Positions 4,930-10,956 of a stretch of DNA of 11,548 nt are shown piece by piece (the first letter of the stretch is position 1; the number at the start of each line of letters is the position of its first letter). The notes beneath the pieces were generated by a model that saw only the letters and a program-made list of their open reading frames with translations, did not search any database and was not told the DNA's origin. A program made the translations under genes and the position numbers. Source of the stretch: Oscillospiraceae bacterium (GTDB lineage Bacteria; Bacillota; Clostridia; Oscillospirales; Acutalibacteraceae); the NCBI GenBank assembly GCA_902761265.1, contig CACWJV010000043.1, forward strand, positions 1 to 11,548. The letters are read 5' to 3'.

Positions 4930-5640
4930 TCATCCTTTCAAAAAGTCGATCAGCGCCTGCGGTGTGTTTTCCGGCAAATCAATCGTGTGTTCCGGCAGCA
5001 GGATATTCTCGAGATAATGCGCATCGGAATCACGAAGCAAAATCTTGTCCCGCGTTGCCGGGTAGGTTTTGCGGTAGTAATCTTCGTCCGCCTGCATCGT
5101 CAGCTCAAACGCACGCACATCCAGCGTGTCGCTGAAATCGCCGAGGGCGGACAAAATGCTGTAGGAATGCCGGTCGATATGCGCCGGGAAGCACACGCCG
5201 CCGTATTCCTTGACAAGATCGGGCACTTCGTCGATGGAAAAATAGCTCGCCGTGTTGAGCAAGATTTCCTCCGTGCCGACCACGTTGTCGGTGCTGTCCA
5301 TCACAAGCTGGTCGCCGAAGATCTCGACCCGGTTTTTTACCGGCGGGATGTTGTCGTGTACAAAATCGCTGAAGCGCTCGGCGTTGTCGATGGTCGGAAA
5401 CAGACAGACCACATGGATCTCTTCGCTTGTGCAAAGCTCCATCCCGGGCACCACCGTCAGCCCTGCCGCCTTGCCCGCTTCCATTGCGGCGCGGCAGTTG
5501 CGGCAGGAGTTGTGGTCGGTCAGGGCAATGATGTCAAAGCCGAAGATCTTCGCCGTGTTCACCAGATTGAACGGCGTCATCTCGTTGTCGCCGCAGGGCG
5601 ACAGACACGAGTGCATATGAAAGTCGTAATACAGCTCCAC
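4930..5640 (-). CDS. PHP-domain metal-dependent phosphoesterase (short form)
   Basis: 236 residues. PHP proteins hydrolyse phosphoester bonds with a polynuclear metal site. The metal ligands are visible: FHMH (H8, H10), TDHN (41-44), PGMEL (E68), PAHID (H154) and SDAH (D206, H208). Cys-rich NSCRNC follows TDH, an unusual addition. The start is GTG, one base after the TAA of the DRTGG gene, with AGAGG seven bases upstream, so translation is probably coupled. Its stop overlaps a possible ATG of the next gene. The substrate is unknown: histidinol-phosphate or nucleotide phosphates are family options. Linkage to a hydrogenase and DRTGG proteins suggests a regulatory nucleotide (inference). Confidence 0.88.
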   Translation of the reverse strand: MELYYDFHMHSCLSPCGDNEMTPFNLVNTAKIFGFDIIALTDHNSCRNCRAAMEAGKAAGLTVVPGMELCTSEEIHVVCLFPTIDNAERFSDFVHDNIPPVKNRVEIFGDQLVMDSTDNVVGTEEILLNTASYFSIDEVPDLVKEYGGVCFPAHIDRHSYSILSALGDFSDTLDVRAFELTMQADEDYYRKTYPATRDKILLRDSDAHYLENILLPEHTIDLPENTPQALIDFLKG

Positions 5641-5641
5641 G

Positions 5642-5968
5642 TTACAGCCTCTTGGACAGTTCCACAGCCGCCTGATAGGCGTTGAGCCCGGTGGTCAGAA
5701 TCGTCACGCCCTGCTGCTCGGCACGCGCTTTTGCCTCGTCGTCCAGCGCGGCGTTTTCGGTCAGCACAATGCACGCGCAGTCGGTCAGAACCGCCACGGC
5801 CACGGCGTTGATGTTGCCCATCACAGTCAGCCAGCAGTCGCCGTCCTGCGCTTTGCTCATGACCCACGAAAGCAGATCCCCGCAGTAGCAGCCGGTGATT
5901 TCACGGGAGAGATCGCCTTCGGTAAGCACGGTCCAGCCCAGTTCGTCGCAAAGTGTTTTCACAGTCAT
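5642..5968 (-). CDS. DRTGG-domain protein (second copy)
   Basis: 108 residues. DRTGG domains are small alpha/beta modules related in context to CBS domains and found in phosphotransacetylases and CBS regulators; they are presumed ligand-binding. The core GCYCGDLLSWVMSKAQ and the hydrophobic strand around NINAVAVAVLTD are characteristic of the stand-alone forms found beside [FeFe]-hydrogenase genes in Clostridia. No catalytic residues are seen. The ATG has AAGGAG seven bases upstream and lies four bases after the hydrogenase stop. A paralogous DRTGG gene lies upstream at 7934-8284. Confidence 0.83.
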   Translation of the reverse strand: MTVKTLCDELGWTVLTEGDLSREITGCYCGDLLSWVMSKAQDGDCWLTVMGNINAVAVAVLTDCACIVLTENAALDDEAKARAEQQGVTILTTGLNAYQAAVELSKRL

Positions 5969-5972
5969 AGCG

Positions 5973-7358
5973 TTACTCCTTCGGCGTTTCTGCGTCGTCC
6001 TGTCCGCTCAGAAACGCGCGTTCAAAATCGTGGGCATAATCGTCCTCCTGCGGGGCTTTCGTGTGCTTGTCGCCGCCGCGGAAGGGCGCGGGCATCCAAC
6101 TGTCGTCGCCGTCTCTGGCACGCAGGGAGGAAAACACGCAGTCCTCTTTGCTCGCGTAGCCGCGCACAATATCGTCGGCCAGCGCGCGGCACGACGGGGC
6201 GCCGCAGATGCCGCAATCGAGACCGGGCAGCGATTGTTCGATCTCCTTGAGTTCGGTCATCAGCCGCATCGCTTTGAGCACGTTGTCGGCGAGCTTCATC
6301 GCCGGCGAGGGCTGCAGCTCCTTGGTCCACGAGAGCGCATCCAGATGGAACTTGTCAGGCAGCGCGTTGCACGACACGGGCATGAATTTGCGCAGCCGCT
6401 GAATCCGCGCTTTGGCGACATAGGGGTTTTCCACGGTCAACACGCCGCCGACACAGCCGCCGGTGCAGCAGTTGAGCTCGATGAAATCCAGATCGTTGAG
6501 CTTTTCGTCCTCCAGCTCCTCGAGCACATTGATCACGTTTTCGATCCCGTCCGCGGCAAGATACCGCTCCTTGAGCAACCCTGCTGCTTCGCCGCCGCTG
6601 CTGGCCCAGCCGACGCCGATGATACCGGAATCGTTGAGCGGCTCAAGATCGTCCAGCTGCAGCTTATCCATCGTCTGCAGCAGCACGGGATAGATATCCT
6701 TGATCGCAAACGCGCCGTTTAGCTGCTGTTCGTCGTAGCACAGCGGATTTTTGATCGCCGTCTGTTTGGCCGGACAGGGTGAAATGAAGAACACGCCGAT
6801 GTCCTCGTCCGGCAGACCGGTTTTCTGCTTCGCCTGTTCGCGCGCCAGCTTCGCGGTGAAGTCCATCGGCGTAAACAGCGGCAAAATGTTGCCGATCAGG
6901 TTTGGAAACCGCGTGCGGATCAGCCGCAAAACCGCCGGGCAGGCGGAGGAGATCACAGGCTTTTTGAGCACGCCCGTCTCCAGCATTTTGCGCGTGGCGT
7001 CGCTGATAAACTCCGCACCCTTGGACACTTCGACAACGTCGTCAAAGCCCATCTTTTTGAGCCCCGTCAGCACATAGTCCACATTGTCCAGATTGTTGAA
7101 CTGGCCGTAGAGCGACGGCGCCGGCAGCGCGATGCGGTATTTGTATTTGAGAATCTCGTTGAAATGACCGCTGACGGCATACTTCGCGTGGTGCGGACAC
7201 ACACGGATGCATTCGCCGCAGTCGATGCAGCGATCGGAGATGATATACGCCTTTTTGCCACGCACACGGATCGCCTGTGTGGGACAGCGCTTGATACAGT
7301 TGGTGCAGCCCTGACACTTTTCGTCGTCCAGCCGCACGGAATGGTAGATGTTTTCCAT
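5973..7358 (-). CDS. HydS-like [FeFe] hydrogenase, probable sensor
   Basis: 461 residues. Domains in order: two [4Fe-4S] ferredoxin motifs (Cys 15/18/21/25 and 44/47/50/54), an H-cluster domain, and a C-terminal CGxCGxxxC...C Fe-S motif (Cys 382/385/390/407) with an acidic tail. H-cluster motifs: L1 SSACP (Cys 140), L2 SPCPAK (Cys 195), L3 ELNCCTGGCVGG (Cys 298 and 302). The four cluster cysteines are kept, but Ala replaces the proton-relay Cys just before the L1 cysteine. That change is known from slow, sensory HydS-type enzymes. A PAS domain, common in that group, is absent. The ATG at 7358 is chosen because AAGGTG lies six bases upstream; a GTG at 7367 would overlap that site. It likely senses H2 or ferredoxin redox state. 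Confidence 0.88.
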   Translation of the reverse strand: MENIYHSVRLDDEKCQGCTNCIKRCPTQAIRVRGKKAYIISDRCIDCGECIRVCPHHAKYAVSGHFNEILKYKYRIALPAPSLYGQFNNLDNVDYVLTGLKKMGFDDVVEVSKGAEFISDATRKMLETGVLKKPVISSACPAVLRLIRTRFPNLIGNILPLFTPMDFTAKLAREQAKQKTGLPDEDIGVFFISPCPAKQTAIKNPLCYDEQQLNGAFAIKDIYPVLLQTMDKLQLDDLEPLNDSGIIGVGWASSGGEAAGLLKERYLAADGIENVINVLEELEDEKLNDLDFIELNCCTGGCVGGVLTVENPYVAKARIQRLRKFMPVSCNALPDKFHLDALSWTKELQPSPAMKLADNVLKAMRLMTELKEIEQSLPGLDCGICGAPSCRALADDIVRGYASKEDCVFSSLRARDGDDSWMPAPFRGGDKHTKAPQEDDYAHDFERAFLSGQDDAETPKE

Positions 7359-7394
7359 AGCAGTCACCTTGTTGAAGGATGATAGGGATTAAGG

Positions 7395-7423
7395 CGTTTT
7401 TGCAGTGCAGTGCGCCAAAAACG
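7395..7423. repeat. Inverted repeat between the ATPase and hydrogenase genes
   Basis: CGTTTTTG (7395-7402) and CAAAAACG (7416-7423) form an 8-bp stem with a 13-base loop. Part of the loop, TGCAGTGCGC (7406-7415), recurs exactly at 7451-7460. No T tract follows on the minus strand, so it is not a standard terminator; it could be a processing or stability element. Confidence 0.6.
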
Positions 7424-7460
7424 TTGTAACGCGGGAACTGAGGTTCAGATTGCAGTGCGC

Positions 7461-7516
7461 TTTCACGCGTCACTTGTCCCTGGTCGCTTGTCCCTTGTCC
7501 CTTGTCCCTTCTCACT
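7461..7516. repeat. Period-7 tandem repeat, eight units
   Basis: Eight consecutive heptamers on the plus strand: TTTCACG, CGTCACT, TGTCCCT, GGTCGCT, three more TGTCCCT, then TCTCACT. The last unit overlaps the stop codon of the ATPase gene (7514-7512). On the minus strand the consensus is AGGGACA/AGTGACN, close to the AGTGAWW repeat upstream of tRNA-Pro. Confidence 0.85.
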
Positions 7517-7934
7517 TCATGTATACTTTCAGCGTCAGCGTCGTCCCTTCGCCGACCTTGGTGTCAAGCTGAAATTCGTCGGAGTATTTCTTGATGTTCG
7601 GCAATCCCATGCCGGCACCGAAGCCGAGAGACCGGATATTGTCGGGCGCGGTGGAATAGCCCTCCTTCATGGCGAGCTCCACGTTTTCGATGCCCGGGCC
7701 GTGGTCGGCCAGCACCATCTTGATCGCGTCTTCGGTGATTTCCACATCGATCTCGCCGCCGCCGGCGTGGATGACCATGTTGATTTCGCCTTCATACATC
7801 GCTACAGCGACGTTGCGGGTGGTGGCAGGGGAGACACCGAGCTGCTTGAGCGTGCGCTTGACATCGCCCGATGCGGCGCCCGCCCGGGTGAAATCGGTGG
7901 CGGAAACGTCGTAATGCAGTTTGATGCTTTCCAT
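7512..7934 (-). CDS. Anti-sigma-factor-like ATP-binding protein (RsbW/SpoIIAB type)
   Basis: 140 residues, the size of RsbW/SpoIIAB kinases, with a GHKL ATP-binding fold. The N box is around 41-57 (AMYEGEINMVIHA, with E48 or E50 and N52), the G1 box is DHGPGI (77-82) and the G2 box is GFGAGMGL (104-111). GEGTTLTL follows at 128-135. Family members bind sigma factors or phosphorylate STAS partners, but no sigma or STAS gene is visible here. Its ATG overlaps the TAA of the preceding DRTGG gene by one base (TAATG), which suggests coupled translation and perhaps a 1:1 complex. AGGAGG lies 12 bases upstream. Its partner and target are unknown. Confidence 0.88.
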   Translation of the reverse strand: MESIKLHYDVSATDFTRAGAASGDVKRTLKQLGVSPATTRNVAVAMYEGEINMVIHAGGGEIDVEITEDAIKMVLADHGPGIENVELAMKEGYSTAPDNIRSLGFGAGMGLPNIKKYSDEFQLDTKVGEGTTLTLKVYMK

Positions 7935-8284
7935 TATTGGCCGCTGCCTCCTCTCAGACCGGCGGTATACAGCTTGCCGCAGGCGGTGAACATCTCAAGG
8001 TCGGTGCAGAGCATAACCATGTCGCGATCCTCCGCCAGTTCGATCATATCCAGTCGCGGACGCTTGCCGCGCACAAACACGATACAGTGCATATCCATCA
8101 TCTCCGCGGTGCGCACGACCTGCGGATTGACAAGGCCGGTCAGCAGCACAGCCTGCTCTTTGACAAACGCGAGCACGTCGCTCATCATATCGCTGCCGCA
8201 CGCGGTGTGCAGCTCCTGTTCGAGCAGATCGTCGCGGCACATGACCTCAGCGTTCAGAATTTCAATAATGTCTTTCACTTTCAT
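7934..8284 (-). CDS. DRTGG-domain protein (first copy)
   Basis: 116 residues. TACGSDMMSDVLAFVKE followed by AVLLTGLVNPQVVRTAEMMD is the typical core of stand-alone DRTGG-like proteins that accompany an anti-sigma-like ATPase and an iron-only hydrogenase in Clostridia. The later segment CIVFVRGKRP with a C-terminal TACGKLY repeats the family pattern. The role is presumed to be ligand (nucleotide) sensing; there are no catalytic motifs. The start has GGAGG ten bases upstream, and the stop overlaps the ATPase start. It is clearly diverged from the other DRTGG gene at 5642-5968. Confidence 0.82.
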   Translation of the reverse strand: MKVKDIIEILNAEVMCRDDLLEQELHTACGSDMMSDVLAFVKEQAVLLTGLVNPQVVRTAEMMDMHCIVFVRGKRPRLDMIELAEDRDMVMLCTDLEMFTACGKLYTAGLRGGSGQ

Positions 8285-8327
8285 GCTTTGTTTTCCTCCC
8301 TGATTTCAGTGGGTACTTAGCAAAACA

Positions 8328-8346
8328 GCGAACAGAAGCTGTTCGC
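8328..8346 (-). terminator. Hairpin, possible weak terminator or attenuator inside the operon
   Basis: GCGAACAG (8328-8335), loop AAG, CTGTTCGC (8339-8346): a perfect 8-bp stem. On the minus strand it is followed by TGTTTTGC, a weak U tract. It lies between the unknown gene and the first DRTGG gene and may lower downstream expression or protect the mRNA end. Confidence 0.5.
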
Positions 8347-8366
8347 CGCTTGAGTATTTCGTTGTC

Positions 8367-8939
8367 TTACAGCACAAAGTCTGCTTTTTTGATCTCGTTT
8401 TCGATGATATCGGCCGCCAGATTCCAAACGGTCTTGCCCGCTTCGATAAACCCTTCCTTGTTTTTGACGCTGCACAGCATCGCAAATGCTTCACCGATCC
8501 TCTGCGAGACGTCGCCGCCCTTTTTCACGGCGAGGTAATAAAACGAGAACGCGGCGCCGTCGGAGATGTTTTTGTGAAACGCCGGCGCGTTTTCACGCAG
8601 CGCGTCGTGCAGCGCGTTGATCGCTGTTGTGGACAGGGCGTTTTGCGGGATATCCAGTTGCAAAAACGCTTCGGCTTCAAACACCAGCAGCACCTTGATC
8701 TGATAGAGGATATCCTGCGACAGATATTTTTGCGGCAAAACGTCTTTCAAATTGACGCGCAGCCCGTCGGAATCAAACGACGGCGTCAGTGTGGCGAGCC
8801 GTTTGCCGAGCGCGTGGGCTTTTTCCAAATTGCCGTTGGCGCGGTTTTGGTTAATCGTTTCGAAATCGGACGAAAGATTGACCTGTACGCCCAGCTTCTG
8901 GGCTTTGCTCATATAGATTTTGATGTCGTTATCAGGCAT
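8367..8939 (-). CDS. Unrecognised helical protein in the hydrogenase operon
   Basis: 190 residues with no family I recognise. It has no signal peptide, no membrane span and no Cys-rich motif (one Cys near 146). It looks alpha-helical throughout, with conspicuous stretches NLEKAHALGKRLATL (37-51), IKVLLVFEAEAFLQLDIP (81-98) and GEAFAMLCSVKNKEGFI (139-155). The C-terminus is amphipathic. The ATG has AAGGAA nine bases upstream and begins 20 bases after the PHP gene's stop, so it is cotranscribed. A soluble adaptor or regulator is possible but unproven. Confidence 0.75.
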   Translation of the reverse strand: MPDNDIKIYMSKAQKLGVQVNLSSDFETINQNRANGNLEKAHALGKRLATLTPSFDSDGLRVNLKDVLPQKYLSQDILYQIKVLLVFEAEAFLQLDIPQNALSTTAINALHDALRENAPAFHKNISDGAAFSFYYLAVKKGGDVSQRIGEAFAMLCSVKNKEGFIEAGKTVWNLAADIIENEIKKADFVL

Positions 8940-8959
8940 AAAATCGGCTTCCTTTTTCG

Positions 8960-9835
8960 TTATTTTGCGGCGGCCGCAGCCTCCAGTTTCTTTTGCTTGC
9001 GGCGCTGCCGTGCTTTATAGCTGAGCAACGCGGCGAGCGCGTCGTCGTCCGGACCGTAATCGCCCATGCAGATCGGCTCGGGGTTGTAGGCGCCGTGGAA
9101 ATCGGTGCCGCCGGTCATGACGAGCTTGTGTTTTTTGGCAATCTTTTTCAGATATTCCTGCTGCTCGGGCGTGTTCTTCGGGTGCCAAACCTCAACGCCG
9201 TCCAGACCGAGCGCAATCAGCTCGTCGAGCAGTTCAAAATTGTCATACATCCCCGGATGCGCGAGCACGGCGATGCCGCCGGCGTCGTGGATCTCCTGCA
9301 GCGTTTCCTGCGGGGTGGGATAGACCGCTTCCACCAGCACGTTGTCGGGCGAATTCTTGCTGAACAGTTTGTCAAACAGTTCGCCGAAAATGGTTGTGGT
9401 GTAGCCGGCCTCCATCAGCGCACGCATGATGTGCTGCTTGTAAAGGTTGGTTGAGCCCGTGGCGCATTTGACGATGAAGTCAGGTGTCACGGGATAGCGC
9501 TGGGCGACCTTGATCGCCATCAGCTTGCTGGCGTTTTTGCGCAGCAGAGAGTTGCGCCGGCAAAGGCCCTCCAGCCGTTCCGGCTTATCCGGAAAATAGC
9601 AAAGCAGATGCGCCTTGCTGTTCCGGGTTTGATCTGTGCAGGACAGCTCCACCGCGGGAATCACTGTGATCCCGTAGCGTTCGCCGATGATTTTTGCGCG
9701 CACGGTGCCGGCCAGACAGTCGTGGTCCGTGATCGCAAGCGTTGTGATGCCGCTTCTTTTGGCAATAACAAGCAGGTCGTCGATGCCGAGTGCGCCGTCG
9801 GATAATTTTGTGTGGCAATGTAGATCCGCTGTCAA
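8960..9835 (-). CDS. PHP-domain phosphoesterase, TrpH/nucleoside-bisphosphate phosphatase type
   Basis: 291 residues, the usual length of the TrpH (YciV) group, whose characterised members remove the 3'-phosphate from nucleoside 3',5'-bisphosphates. Metal ligands: DLHCHT (H6, H8) with SDG (D13), TDHD (37-39), AVELSC (E63), AHPG (H193) and GGTDFHG (D245, H247). The tail is Arg/Lys-rich, then polyalanine. I choose TTG at 9835 because GAGAGG lies eight bases upstream (9849-9844) and the protein then starts MTADLHCHT, as expected for the fold. A longer TTG start at 9895 would add 20 residues without a good ribosome site. It is the first gene of the operon. Confidence 0.87.
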   Translation of the reverse strand: MTADLHCHTKLSDGALGIDDLLVIAKRSGITTLAITDHDCLAGTVRAKIIGERYGITVIPAVELSCTDQTRNSKAHLLCYFPDKPERLEGLCRRNSLLRKNASKLMAIKVAQRYPVTPDFIVKCATGSTNLYKQHIMRALMEAGYTTTIFGELFDKLFSKNSPDNVLVEAVYPTPQETLQEIHDAGGIAVLAHPGMYDNFELLDELIALGLDGVEVWHPKNTPEQQEYLKKIAKKHKLVMTGGTDFHGAYNPEPICMGDYGPDDDALAALLSYKARQRRKQKKLEAAAAAK

Positions 9836-9843
9836 TTCTTGTT

Positions 9844-9849
9844 CCTCTC
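9844..9849 (-). promoter_or_regulatory. Ribosome binding site that fixes a TTG start
   Basis: Minus-strand GAGAGG is eight bases before TTG at 9835. No ATG or GTG in the frame gives a sensible PHP N-terminus. Confidence 0.6.
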
Positions 9850-9922
9850 TTTCCAATCCGTTCCGCTCTCCCCGATTTTCGGGAAAAATGAGCAAATTTT
9901 CGCGATATTAAATAACATTACC

Positions 9923-9951
9923 AGTATACCGTGCTTTTTTGTTTTTTTCAA
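9923..9951 (-). promoter_or_regulatory. Promoter of the hydrogenase/PHP operon
   Basis: Minus-strand TTGAAA (9951-9946), 17 bp, TATACT (9928-9923). The start is expected near 9916, giving an 80-nt leader. A small hairpin (CCCGA-AAA-TCGGG on the minus strand, 9883-9871) lies in the leader. Confidence 0.8.
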
Positions 9952-10031
9952 GCGTTTTCTTAAAAAATCTTTTTCTTTTTTTCGTATTCCGAAAGAAAAG
10001 ACCGGTTTTTGAATTTTTTTTCGGCAAGCTC

Positions 10032-10060
10032 TTTTCATTTCCGGGTTTCTATGCTATACT
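10032..10060 (+). promoter_or_regulatory. Promoter of parA (extended -10)
   Basis: TTTTCA (10032-10037), 17 bp, TATACT (10055-10060), with TG one base upstream of the -10 hexamer (10052-10053), an extended -10. The start is near 10067, which excludes in-frame upstream extensions of ParA. Confidence 0.75.
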
Positions 10061-10094
10061 ATTTCAGTTAATCCGAAAGAGAAAGGGTGGTTCC

Positions 10095-10874
10095 ATGGGC
10101 AGAACGATCGCCATCGTAAACCAGAAGGGCGGCGTGGGCAAAACCACGAGCGCGGTCAATCTGGCGGCCTGTGTAGGCGCGCACGGCTATCGGGTGCTGC
10201 TTTGCGATATCGACCCGCAGGGCAACGCCACAAGCGGCCTTGGCGTCAACAAGCGCGAGGTGGATTCTTCGACCTATGACATGCTGATCGGCGCGGCCGA
10301 CGCGCATGAAATCGTGCGCCATACGGCGTTCCAAAATCTCGATCTGCTGCCCGCCAATATCGATCTTGCCGGCGCGGAGCTGGAACTTTCCATGCTCGAC
10401 AGCCGCGAATCGCGGATCCGCCGCGCACTGGCCAAAATCAAGGGCGACTACGACTTCATTTTTCTCGATTGTCCGCCGTCGCTCGGGCTTATCACGCTCA
10501 ACGCGCTGTGTGCGGTCGACACGGTGCTCGTGCCGATCCAATGTGAATATTACGCACTCGAAGGGCTTTCCCAGCTTATGAACACCATCCGCCAGGTCAA
10601 GCGCCGCTACAACCCGATGATCGAACTCGAGGGCGTGCTTTTGACGATGTATGACGGACGGCTGAATCTGACCCAGCAGGTGGTGCAGGAGGTCAAGCGG
10701 TTTTTCCCGCAAAAGGTCTATGCGTCGGTGATCCCGCGCAACGTGCGCCTTTCCGAAGCGCCGTCGTTCGGTCAGCCGGTGTGGTACTACGACCGCTCCT
10801 CGCGCGGCGCAAAAGCGTATGACGCGCTGGCGGCGGAGTTTCTTCGGAAAAACGGCAAGAAGGAACAACAATAA
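10095..10874 (+). CDS. parA: ParA/Soj chromosome-partitioning ATPase
   Basis: 259 residues, typical of chromosomal Soj. It is a deviant-Walker ATPase that dimerises on DNA when ATP-bound and works with ParB to segregate the origin region, and often to tune DnaA. The deviant Walker A motif is QKGGVGKTT (about 10-18). Walker B lies in DFIFLDCPPSLG, and PIQCEYYALEGL is the conserved switch region. The C-terminus carries SVIPRNVRLSEAPSFGQP, a strong Soj-family signature. AAAGGG lies upstream of the ATG at 10095; the longer open frame from 9939 is rejected because it begins before the promoter. It is followed by parB, 82 bp downstream. Confidence 0.96.
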   Translation: MGRTIAIVNQKGGVGKTTSAVNLAACVGAHGYRVLLCDIDPQGNATSGLGVNKREVDSSTYDMLIGAADAHEIVRHTAFQNLDLLPANIDLAGAELELSMLDSRESRIRRALAKIKGDYDFIFLDCPPSLGLITLNALCAVDTVLVPIQCEYYALEGLSQLMNTIRQVKRRYNPMIELEGVLLTMYDGRLNLTQQVVQEVKRFFPQKVYASVIPRNVRLSEAPSFGQPVWYYDRSSRGAKAYDALAAEFLRKNGKKEQQ

Positions 10875-10901
10875 TTCCGAATTCCGCATTCCGAATTTTA
10901 A
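10874..10901 (+). repeat. Period-7 repeat between parA and parB
   Basis: ATTCCGA, ATTCCGC and ATTCCGA in tandem, then a degenerate ATTTTAA. The repeat begins at the last base of the parA stop codon. A small GC-rich inverted repeat, CTCCG-GTTC-CGGAG (10910-10923), follows it without a T tract. Confidence 0.8.
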
Positions 10902-10956
10902 AAACGCCGCTCCGGTTCCGGAGAAAAGAAAACGTTGAAACAAAGGAGGACGTTCC

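Noticed and set aside
5895..6722. 275-codon plus-strand open frame over the hydrogenase
   Set aside because: It is antisense to a protein with intact Fe-S and H-cluster motifs, a by-product of high GC at third positions.
9952..10031. AT-rich stretch considered as a replication origin
   Set aside because: No TTATCCACA-type DnaA boxes are visible; the AT-richness is explained at least in part by two divergent promoters.
9832..10038. 68-codon Lys/Arg-rich frame upstream of the PHP gene, ending over its TTG start
   Set aside because: Most of it lies upstream of the mapped operon promoter in T-rich DNA read in antisense; the overlap with the TTG looks accidental.
10910..10923. GC-rich palindrome between parA and parB considered as parS or a terminator
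   Set aside because: It does not match the TGTTTCACGTGAAACA type and has no T tract; the stem is only five base pairs with a four-base loop.
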